The notes beneath the pieces are model-generated. The model was not told the DNA's origin, searched no databases, and saw only the letters and a program-made list of their open reading frames with translations. A stretch of DNA of 64,000 bases. It comes from Yinghuangia sp045039925 (lineage in GTDB: Bacteria > Actinomycetota > Actinomycetes > Streptomycetales > Streptomycetaceae). Shown one piece after another: positions 42,968-49,826 of this stretch. A program made the position numbers and the translations under genes. The number at the start of each line of letters is the position of its first letter. The first letter of the stretch is position 1. Location of the stretch: NCBI GenBank assembly GCA_045039925.1, contig CP108400.1:9176001-9240000 (forward strand). The letters run 5' to 3'.

Positions 42968-43387
42968 ATGAAACTGGACATCACGATCGAGCACCCCGAC
43001 GCGGAGTACGAACTCCGTTCGCTGCAAGCCTGGTTGGCGGCGGACGAGCTTCTTGTCGGGACGGCTCCCGACCTGGTGTCGTCGCGTGCCGCCCGCGACG
43101 GGGAGATGGGCCCGGCCCTGGACGTCCTGCAACTCGTCCTCGCCGGCACGATCGGCGCGGCCGACCTGGCGCTGGGCATCGCCGCCTGGCGGCGCGCCCG
43201 CGGCGAACCGCCGACGGTCGAGCTCAACCAGGGCGGGCTCACGATCACGCTGCGCGGGGCGACGGACGACGACGTGCGGCGGCTGGCGACGTTCCTCCGG
43301 GCCGGGGACGCGGAACCCGGGGACGTGGACATCGACGCTCCGGACATCGACGCTCCGGACGCCGACGACGCGGAAACGGGCGACTAG
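42968..43387 (+). CDS. EACC1-like effector-associated small protein
   Basis: 139 residues; ATG at 42968 with GAGGAA 7 bp upstream. A short acidic alpha/beta protein: strand MKLDITIEH, a helix-strand SLQAWLAADELLVG, a hydrophobic segment ALDVLQLVLAGTIGAADLAL, and strand LTITLRGATDDDVRRL. This matches the pattern of effector-associated constant component 1, described as a fixed partner of varied effectors (caspases, trypsins, STAND NTPases) in actinobacterial conflict systems. The tail contains a tandem DIDAPDIDAPDADDAE duplication. Its stop touches the caspase-like gene start. Confidence 0.72.
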   Translation: MKLDITIEHPDAEYELRSLQAWLAADELLVGTAPDLVSSRAARDGEMGPALDVLQLVLAGTIGAADLALGIAAWRRARGEPPTVELNQGGLTITLRGATDDDVRRLATFLRAGDAEPGDVDIDAPDIDAPDADDAETGD

Positions 43388-44863
43388 GTGCAGCATCTGC
43401 CCGACCCGACGACCTCGCGCGCGGTGGTGATCGGCGCGGCGTCGTACGCCTTCCTGCCCGAACTGCCCGCGGTCGCCCGCAACGTGCACGGCATGCGCGC
43501 GGCGTTCTGCGACCCGGAACTCTGGGGTCTGGTACCGGACTTGTGCCGGACCGTGGTCGACCCCGAAGACCCCGAGGACGTCGTCGGCGCGGTCGCGGCC
43601 GCCGCCCGGGAGGCCCGCGACACGCTGGTCGTCTACTACGCGGGGCACGGCCTGCTCGACTCGGACAGCCCCGATCTGCACCTCGCGCTGCGGCGGTCGA
43701 AGGAGTTGATGGGCTACACCGCGCTGTCGTACCAGCACATCCGGCGCGCCGTGATGCGCAGCCCGGCGCAGCGGCGCGTGGTGATCCTGGACTGCTGCTA
43801 CAGCGGGCGCGTCGCCATGCCGTTCATGCGCGGCGACCCGGACGACCTCGCCCGGCACGCGATCGTCGAGGGCACGTACGTGCTCACGTCGTCCGCCCGC
43901 GACATCGCCTCGCTCGCCCCGGCGAACGAGCGGTACACCGCGTTCACCGGCGAGTTGCTGGAACTGCTCCGCGAGGGCATCCCGAACGGCCCTGACGTCA
44001 TCAGCCTGGAACTGCTGTACGAGCACCTCGACCAGCGCCTGCGCGCCCGCGACCGGCCGGTGCCGCAGCGCTGCGGGCACAACACGGCCGGGCTGCTGCC
44101 GCTCGCGCGCAACGTCGCCCGGAGCATGCCGCCGCCCGGGCCCGCCGAGGTGAGCGCGGCCGAGGTGGCCGGCACGGCGTTCGACGTCGGGGTACGCCTG
44201 GCCGCCGTGCTGCACGACGCGGGCGCGGGCCGCGAGGCGGCGCAGATCCTGACCACGCTGTGGGGCGCCCGGGACGCCGCGGCCGCGCCCGAGGACCTGC
44301 GCCTGCACCTCGACCTGGCGGCACTGCGCGCCGAGTTGGGCCAGGTGGCCGAGGCGATCGAGGTGCTGGAGGAGGCGTTCGCGCACGCCGCGGCGGGTCC
44401 GCACCCCCGGCCCGAGGTGGGCGGCGTATGCCTGGCGCTGGCCCGGCTGCTCCGCGAGACGGGCGACTACCCGCGGGCGTGCGACGTGCTGGAGTTCGCC
44501 GTCGAGGCGCTGAGCGACCCGCTCCCGAGCCCGAGCCCGGTTCCGCAGCCGACGCCGGGTGCCGCCACGGTGCCCCCGCCCGGAACCCCGCCGGAGCCGG
44601 CCGCCGACGGCCCCATCCCGCCGCCCCCGGGCCACCTGGTCTTCACCGCGGCCGGACCGCCCGTACCGCCGGTACCCGCGGGATCGCCCGGGCCGGCCGG
44701 ACCCCCCGGGGCGCCCGCCCCGGCCGGACCACCCGTACCGGCGGACGCGCCATGGTGGTGCGAACTGTGCGGATCGGAGAACCCCTTCGCCAACTTCTGC
44801 GAGGAGTGCGGTGCACCCGCACCACCCGGTCGCCGGCCCAACCCGCCACCGCCCGGGTACTGA
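43388..44863 (+). CDS. Caspase-like (C14) protease with TPR region and C-terminal zinc ribbon
   Basis: 491 residues from GTG at 43388, right after the preceding stop. Caspase domain (about 10-235): strand RAVVIGAASY, His in VVYYAGHGLLD (H87) and Cys in VVILDCCYSGR (C137), the catalytic dyad. Then TPR-like helices (about 265-380), a Pro/Ala-rich linker (about 385-450) and a zinc ribbon CELCGSENPFANFCEECG near the end. Such caspases cleave protein targets after activation by partners; with a kinase and EACC1 in the same operon, a controlled protease response is likely. Soluble; no death-fold domain is visible. Confidence 0.9.
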   Translation: MQHLPDPTTSRAVVIGAASYAFLPELPAVARNVHGMRAAFCDPELWGLVPDLCRTVVDPEDPEDVVGAVAAAAREARDTLVVYYAGHGLLDSDSPDLHLALRRSKELMGYTALSYQHIRRAVMRSPAQRRVVILDCCYSGRVAMPFMRGDPDDLARHAIVEGTYVLTSSARDIASLAPANERYTAFTGELLELLREGIPNGPDVISLELLYEHLDQRLRARDRPVPQRCGHNTAGLLPLARNVARSMPPPGPAEVSAAEVAGTAFDVGVRLAAVLHDAGAGREAAQILTTLWGARDAAAAPEDLRLHLDLAALRAELGQVAEAIEVLEEAFAHAAAGPHPRPEVGGVCLALARLLRETGDYPRACDVLEFAVEALSDPLPSPSPVPQPTPGAATVPPPGTPPEPAADGPIPPPPGHLVFTAAGPPVPPVPAGSPGPAGPPGAPAPAGPPVPADAPWWCELCGSENPFANFCEECGAPAPPGRRPNPPPPGY

Positions 44864-44895
44864 TCCCGGAGTTCGGCGGGGCAATACTGACGCTC

Positions 44896-45639
44896 ATGAG
44901 CATCTACGACACGATCGGGACGTCGTACGTCCGGACCCGGCAGCCGGATCCGCGGATTGCCGCGCAGATACATGCCGCGCTCGGGGACGCCGTCGACGTG
45001 GTCAACATCGGGGCCGGCAGCGGATCGTACGAGCCGCCGCAGACGATCCTCGCCGTCGAGCCCAGCGAGGTCATGATCGCCCAGCGCCCGCCCGGTTCCG
45101 CGCCTGCCGTGCGGGCGCTGGCCGAACGCCTGCCGCTGCGCGACCGCGCCGCCGATGCCGCCATGGCCCTCCTCACGATCCACCATTGGACCGACCCGGC
45201 GGCCGGGATCGCCGAACTGCGCCGGGTCGCCAAGCGCCGCATCGTGGTCCTGACGTGGGATCAGCAGGTGTTCCGCGAACGGTTCTGGCTGGTGCGGGAC
45301 TACCTGCCGCAGGCGGCCGCGTTCGACGACGACCGGGCCCTCCCGATGCGCGACCTCACCGAAATGCTGGGCGGGGCACGGCAGGAGCCCGTGCTCATCC
45401 CGCACGACTGCACCGACGGGTTCGGCGCCGCGTACTGGCGGCGGCCGGAGGCGTACCTCGACCCCGGCGTGCGCGCCGGGATCTCCATGCTCGCGCAGAC
45501 CGGTGACGCCGCCCTCGCCCCCGGCCTGGCCGCACTCGCGGACGACCTGGACACCGGTCACTGGCACGACCGTTACGCCGACCTGCTCGCCCTCGACAGC
45601 ATCGATGTCGGCTACCGGCTGCTCGTCGCCGAACTCTGA
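44896..45639 (+). CDS. Class I SAM-dependent methyltransferase
   Basis: 247 residues, ATG at 44896. Starts IYDTIGTSYVRTRQPDPRIA, then SAM motif I VVNIGAGSGSYEP, acidic VEPSEVMI, and AMALLTIHHW as motif IV; GIAELRRVAKRRIVVLTW is the post-I region of UbiE/Bmt-type enzymes. Close to a Streptomyces family annotated as class I methyltransferase near non-ribosomal clusters. It lies 32 bp after the caspase-like gene but ends well before the peptide gene; its functional link to either neighbour is unclear. Confidence 0.9.
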   Translation: MSIYDTIGTSYVRTRQPDPRIAAQIHAALGDAVDVVNIGAGSGSYEPPQTILAVEPSEVMIAQRPPGSAPAVRALAERLPLRDRAADAAMALLTIHHWTDPAAGIAELRRVAKRRIVVLTWDQQVFRERFWLVRDYLPQAAAFDDDRALPMRDLTEMLGGARQEPVLIPHDCTDGFGAAYWRRPEAYLDPGVRAGISMLAQTGDAALAPGLAALADDLDTGHWHDRYADLLALDSIDVGYRLLVAEL

Positions 45640-45765
45640 CCGCCGCGCGCGATCCTGACAACAACACGTTTGGCTGTACGAGAGGGGCGCTCGGCCGTCG
45701 GCCGGGGGAGCGCACGCACCGGGCGCCGCCTCACTCGAATGGGCTAACGCCGTCGCGCGGGCCAA

Positions 45766-45782
45766 CCAACCGTTCCGGTTGG
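45766..45782. promoter_or_regulatory. Small inverted repeat upstream of the peptide gene
   Basis: CCAACC-GTTCC-GGTTGG (45766-45782) lies about 75 bp before the peptide gene in the 216-bp gap. Could be an operator or weak hairpin of its transcript; nothing else is recognised in the gap. Confidence 0.35.
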
Positions 45783-45855
45783 CGGTCTCGATCATGATTT
45801 GTGAGTCTGAGGAAGCGGCGCCATCCCAGACGCCGTTCGATCGTGAGGAGATCTC

Positions 45856-46038
45856 ATGCTCACCAAACTGCACCCGACAACGGAGGCCGTGGCCTCGTCG
45901 GTCGAGCAGACGGCGCTGACCGCGCTGCTCGCGGAGGACGAGGCGCCCATCAGCGACGCGCCGATGCCGTGCCCGGCTTCGGCGCTCTACCTCCTGCTTC
46001 TGCTCTCCCCGAAGCAGCCCAAGGAGAAGGGCCGGTAG
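45856..46038 (+). CDS. 60-residue peptide, possible RiPP-like precursor or small membrane peptide
   Basis: ATG at 45856 with a strong GAGGAG 5 bp upstream. Residues 1-35 are Thr/Ala/Glu-rich (EAVASSVEQTALTALLAEDE), leader-like; then PMPCPASALYLLLLLSPK with a single Cys at 39, a Leu run, and a basic tail KQPKEKGR. The leader-core-like division plus enzymes immediately downstream (unknown protein, DUF6895-like, serine hydrolase) suggests a modified or processed peptide. Alternatively the LYLLLLL segment anchors a small membrane peptide. No known family is recognised. Confidence 0.62.
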   Translation: MLTKLHPTTEAVASSVEQTALTALLAEDEAPISDAPMPCPASALYLLLLLSPKQPKEKGR

Positions 46039-46085
46039 GCCCTCTCGCCTCGACCCCACCCGCCTGACAGGAGGCCTCACCAGCC

Positions 46086-46799
46086 ATGCCAGTCACCGCA
46101 GATGCGCTGCGCGACGAGTACGCCGACGCGGTTGAGCGGATGGCGGGACGCGCCCTCGACGCCCTTGCGGGCGGCGGGGGTGCGGTCGTGTTCCCGGATC
46201 CGCCGTCGACCGCCGAACTCGCCGCCGTACGGGTTCTCGGCCCCGATGTCTTCGCCCCCGCCCTGGTGGACGCACGGCCGCCCGATCCGGAGACGGCGAG
46301 GGTGGTGGCGAGCGCCTTCCGGGTCTTTCCGCCCGCCACCGCCTCCGGTTCCGGGCCTGGATCCGGTTCCGCCGCGACGGTCGCGGCCTGGCGGGACTGG
46401 GCCACCGGGCAACTCGCCGCCCGAGCCGGGGCCCCGATGCCCGCGCCCGTGCCGGCGCCGGACCGACCGCCCCAGGCCGACGGCTGGCAGGCCTGGTCGC
46501 TGGCGATGGCGCAGCTGTCCTCGCTGGCGCTGCCCGGTCTCGACGGTCCGGTGCACGACGCCGCGCGGCACGACCCGCTGGCGCTGTCCCGGGGTGCGGT
46601 CCGCGCGATGTTGCGGCGCGACCACCGTACGGCCGTACGCCTCACGCGTTGGCTCGCCTGGTCGGAGTGTGCCGGGGTGCCGCTCCCGGTGGAGGTGCCC
46701 CCGATGCTGCTCCGTCTCCGGCAGGTCGGTGACGGGAGCGCCCGGTCCGCGCTGGAGATGGCGTTGGCCGACCGGTTGTCGGCGGGAGGGCCGCAATGA
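46086..46799 (+). CDS. Unknown protein of the peptide operon
   Basis: 237 residues, ATG at 46086 after GACAGGAGG. Helical, Ala/Pro-rich protein: DEYADAVERMAGRALDALAG, a Pro/Gly linker around 95-125, and a C-terminal bundle AWSLAMAQLSSLALPGL, MLRRDHRTAVRLTRWLAWSE, LLRLRQVGDGSARSALEMAL. No catalytic motif visible. Its end overlaps the DUF6895-like gene by ATGA, so the two are coupled; 47 bp separate it from the peptide gene. I do not recognise the family. Confidence 0.8.
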   Translation: MPVTADALRDEYADAVERMAGRALDALAGGGGAVVFPDPPSTAELAAVRVLGPDVFAPALVDARPPDPETARVVASAFRVFPPATASGSGPGSGSAATVAAWRDWATGQLAARAGAPMPAPVPAPDRPPQADGWQAWSLAMAQLSSLALPGLDGPVHDAARHDPLALSRGAVRAMLRRDHRTAVRLTRWLAWSECAGVPLPVEVPPMLLRLRQVGDGSARSALEMALADRLSAGGPQ

Positions 46800-47740
46800 C
46801 CGGCGCCGCGGCTGACACCGAACTGCTCGCCACCGCGCAGCAGTGGTCCTCACGCGCGCTGCACTGGCTGCACACCCGGTACCGGGCCGGTCAGGGCGAC
46901 CTCCCGCCCGACGCCACCGTGGACTTCGCCGATCCGGACAGCGCGTACAAGCCGCTCGGCGAGGCCGCGCTCGCGGCGTCCCTCGTCCTGCGCGACGGCG
47001 TCGCCGGGGTGCGCGACCTCGCGGCGGCACGCGACCTGATGGACCTGTGCTGGCGGCAACTGCACGACGGCGACCTGCTGTACGAACGGCAGTTGCGGCA
47101 CATGCTGCTCACCGACCCGGTGGAGACGTACGCCCACTTCGCCCGCGCCGGATACCGGCACCGGCCCCTGCACGACCTCCTCGACTCGCTGACCCGCCTG
47201 CGCGCGCCGAACGCCGTCGAACTGCTCCCGAACCGCAGGCTGGCGGTGGCCAACGCCCGTCGCGTGGTCGGCCTCGCGGACCGGCCCGACTGGCCCGCGC
47301 TCGCGGCGGCCACGTGGCTCGGCGCCGTCCCGGAGCCCTGGGCGGTCGACTGGAGCACCGGGTACAGCGTCACCCACACGGTCTTCCACCTCACCGACTG
47401 GGGTGCCCGTCCCGAGGGCCTGCCCGCCGCCGTGCGCGACTATTTGCGGGACTGGCTGCCGGTGTGGGTGGACGTCTGGTCGGAGGTGGGCCAGTGGGAC
47501 CTGGTCGGCGAACTCCTCATCGTGGACGCATGCGTCGGTGCGCCCGTCTGCGGTCCCTCCGCGTGGGAACGGCTGGCCGCCGTCCAGCACCCGGACGGCC
47601 TGACGCCGCGTGACACCGACCCGGTCGAGGACGACCCCGCGGAGGCGTTCCGGGACCACGAACACACCGCCGTCGTCGCGGTGATCGCCGGCACCGCCAT
47701 TCTGTCGCGCCTGCTGGGCGCCTCGCCGGCGAACCGATGA
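46796..47740 (+). CDS. DUF6895-like protein
   Basis: 314 residues from ATG at 46796. Conserved-looking blocks are YKPLGEAALAASLVLRDGVA, YERQLRHMLLTDPVETYAHF, ELLPNRRLAVANARRVVGL, WAVDWSTGYSVTHTVFHLTD, WDLVGELLIVDACVGAPVC and FRDHEHTAVVAVIAGT. This matches my memory of DUF6895, an all-helical family of unknown function, possibly with alpha/alpha-toroid character; several His/Asp/Cys are placed as if for metal binding, but this is a guess. Coupled to both neighbours by ATGA overlaps. Confidence 0.7.
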   Translation: MTGAAADTELLATAQQWSSRALHWLHTRYRAGQGDLPPDATVDFADPDSAYKPLGEAALAASLVLRDGVAGVRDLAAARDLMDLCWRQLHDGDLLYERQLRHMLLTDPVETYAHFARAGYRHRPLHDLLDSLTRLRAPNAVELLPNRRLAVANARRVVGLADRPDWPALAAATWLGAVPEPWAVDWSTGYSVTHTVFHLTDWGARPEGLPAAVRDYLRDWLPVWVDVWSEVGQWDLVGELLIVDACVGAPVCGPSAWERLAAVQHPDGLTPRDTDPVEDDPAEAFRDHEHTAVVAVIAGTAILSRLLGASPANR

Positions 47741-48834
47741 CCGTCCCTTCCGGTCCCGACCCGCTGCCCCCGCGCGATGCGCCGGTCGACCACGACCCGA
47801 CGGCCGCCCACGGCGATCGGGACCGGGTGACCGCGGACATCCTGGCCGACCTCGTCGGAGCATCCCCCGGCGCAACGGCCGTGACGCTCGCCGCGATTCA
47901 CGATGGGCACCGGGAAGTGCGTTGCCACGGACGGGAGTCCGCGGCCGGTCCGGCGACGACGTCCGGCACGGCGTTCGAGATCGGCTCGGTGACCAAGACG
48001 TTCACCGCACTGCTGCTCGCCGAATCGGCGGTACGCGGGGAGGTGCGCCTGAGCGACCCGATCGACGCGTACCTCCCCGCCGGACTCCGCCCGCGGGTGG
48101 CGGACGGGCGACCGGTCACCCTGCTGCATCTGGCCACCCACACCTCGGGACTGCCGCGGCTGCCCCCGGGACTGATCGCCCGCGCGCTGCCGAACTGGTC
48201 GGACAATCCGTACGCCGCCTTCCCCGACGACCGGTTCCTCGCCGCCCTGCCGCGCACCCGGGTCCGCAACAGCCCTGGCAGCAGGGTCCGCTACTCGAAC
48301 TACGGGGTGGCCCTGCTGGGCCGACTGCTCGCCGAGGCGGCGGGACGGAGCTACCCGGACCTGCTGGCCGAACGCGTCTGCCGGCCGCTCGGCCTCACCG
48401 CGACCGGATGCGCCCCCGACCCCGCGGCCCAGGCCGTCGGCCACCGGCGCGGACGGCCACTGCCGCCGTGGCGGATCCCCGGGCTCCCCGCCGCGGGCGC
48501 CCTCCGCTCGACCGGAGACGACCTGCTGCGCTACCTCGCCGCCCATCTGGCACCGGCCGAGACGCCGCCGATCGCGGCCGCGCTGCGCGAGGTGCGGAAG
48601 CCGCGCCTGACGGACCCCCGATCGGGCGACGACCTGTGCCTGGTCTGGAACGCGCGCCAAGTCGGCGGCCGACGCGTGGTGTTCCACGCGGGTGCCACCC
48701 GGGGCTTCGTCGCCTTCCTCGGCTTCGCGCCGGAAACCGGCACCGCCCTCGCAGCCGCGGCCAACACCGGCCCCACCCTGAACGGCACGTTCGTCCAAAC
48801 CGCCTACTCCGCACTACGCGGACTCATGCCCTGA
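47737..48834 (+). CDS. Serine hydrolase of beta-lactamase fold, peptide operon
   Basis: 365 residues, ATG at 47737 overlapping the previous stop. Catalytic motifs S84-V-T-K87, YSN in VRYSNYGVALLG, and HAG in FHAGATRGFVAFLG. No signal peptide, so cytosolic. Distinct from the two paralogues at 8.6-11 kb. In some peptide natural-product pathways such enzymes act as peptidases, esterases or macrocyclases, which would fit the upstream peptide; otherwise D-Ala-D-Ala peptidase-like activity is possible. Ends 20 bp from the convergent TPR gene, with CCCCCTGGGGGG between. Confidence 0.88.
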   Translation: MTVPSGPDPLPPRDAPVDHDPTAAHGDRDRVTADILADLVGASPGATAVTLAAIHDGHREVRCHGRESAAGPATTSGTAFEIGSVTKTFTALLLAESAVRGEVRLSDPIDAYLPAGLRPRVADGRPVTLLHLATHTSGLPRLPPGLIARALPNWSDNPYAAFPDDRFLAALPRTRVRNSPGSRVRYSNYGVALLGRLLAEAAGRSYPDLLAERVCRPLGLTATGCAPDPAAQAVGHRRGRPLPPWRIPGLPAAGALRSTGDDLLRYLAAHLAPAETPPIAAALREVRKPRLTDPRSGDDLCLVWNARQVGGRRVVFHAGATRGFVAFLGFAPETGTALAAAANTGPTLNGTFVQTAYSALRGLMP

Positions 48835-48854
48835 GCCGCACGCCCCCTGGGGGG

Positions 48855-49778
48855 TCAGGTGGCCCGCATCATGCGGAGCCAGACGCCGGAGGCCTCGGCC
48901 ACCTCGGGCGTCATGTACCAGCCCCGGCCGCGCTCCTCCGACGTGATCTGCGCGCGAATGGCGTCGGCGAGCCGGGCTGCCTCGGGTCCGCCGAGCCGGA
49001 ACGTCTTGAGGAGGTGCTTCGCGTCGACGAACTGATGGATGGCGTCTTCCTCGCCGAGCCGCTGTTGCGCGATGCCCAGCAGATACATGGCATTGACGAG
49101 GGTGAACAGGGCGTCGGTCACGCCGGCGTTCATGAAGTCGTTGAGATGGCGCACCGCTTCGGCGGCGACCTCCTTGGCCTCAGTTGCGTCCGTGGTGTAC
49201 TCGGACAGGTTCAGCGCGCTGCCGAAGAAGTTGTGCCATTCGGCGGCGCCGAGGATTTCCGCGCACTCGCGGAGCACGCCGAGGGCCTGCCGGTCGCAGT
49301 CGCAGGCCGCCTCATGGTCGCCGATCATGTGCAGCGCGGCGGCGTAACCGCTGACCTGCGCCGCCAGGCCGGCGCGGGCCGGGTCGGCGACCCTCGGCAG
49401 CCCGTCCAGCAACTGCCGGAGCGCCGCCATCGGGCGGTGGTCCAACCGCCGGACCGCCGCCGCGTCGCCGAACTCCGCCAAGTGCTGCGTATGGCTGTAG
49501 AGAACCAACGCAATCGCCAAGTCGTCCGGCTCGGCCGCCCCGTACAGGATGTCCAGGGCGGCGCGGCCGTCGGCGATGGCGGCGGGCAGGTCGCCCGCCA
49601 TGGCGTGGACGTAGGACCGGACCTGGAGGACATGCACCAGGGACTGGTCGCGCTCGTCCGATGCGGGCTGTGCCTCGAAGCTCGCGATCAGTTGTGCGGC
49701 GATGGCCGCCGCCGCGTCCCATTCCCCCTGGCCGGCGAGTTCGCCGAGTCGTCTGAGCTGTCGGGTGTCCATCCGCAC
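48855..49778 (-). CDS. TPR-like helical protein
   Basis: 307 residues from GTG at 49778 (ATG at 49772 equally possible). Repeated helical pairs with TPR spacing: ELAGQGEWDAAAAIAAQLIA, VHAMAGDLPAAIADGRAALD, ALHMIGDHEAACDCDRQALG, LLGIAQQRLGEEDAIHQFVD. Such scaffolds mediate protein contacts, in actinobacteria often with helix-turn-helix or STAND partners. No catalytic motif. Convergent with the serine hydrolase gene, 49 bp from the sigma-factor gene end, but transcribed the same way as it. Confidence 0.72.
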   Translation of the reverse strand: MRMDTRQLRRLGELAGQGEWDAAAAIAAQLIASFEAQPASDERDQSLVHVLQVRSYVHAMAGDLPAAIADGRAALDILYGAAEPDDLAIALVLYSHTQHLAEFGDAAAVRRLDHRPMAALRQLLDGLPRVADPARAGLAAQVSGYAAALHMIGDHEAACDCDRQALGVLRECAEILGAAEWHNFFGSALNLSEYTTDATEAKEVAAEAVRHLNDFMNAGVTDALFTLVNAMYLLGIAQQRLGEEDAIHQFVDAKHLLKTFRLGGPEAARLADAIRAQITSEERGRGWYMTPEVAEASGVWLRMMRAT

Positions 49779-49826
49779 AAGGATGTTGGATGCAGGGCGC
49801 GGACTGAAGCCTTCGCGGCCACCGCA

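Noticed and set aside
42089..44884. 931-codon minus-strand frame
   Set aside because: Antisense to kinase, EACC1-like and caspase genes that have intact catalytic motifs.
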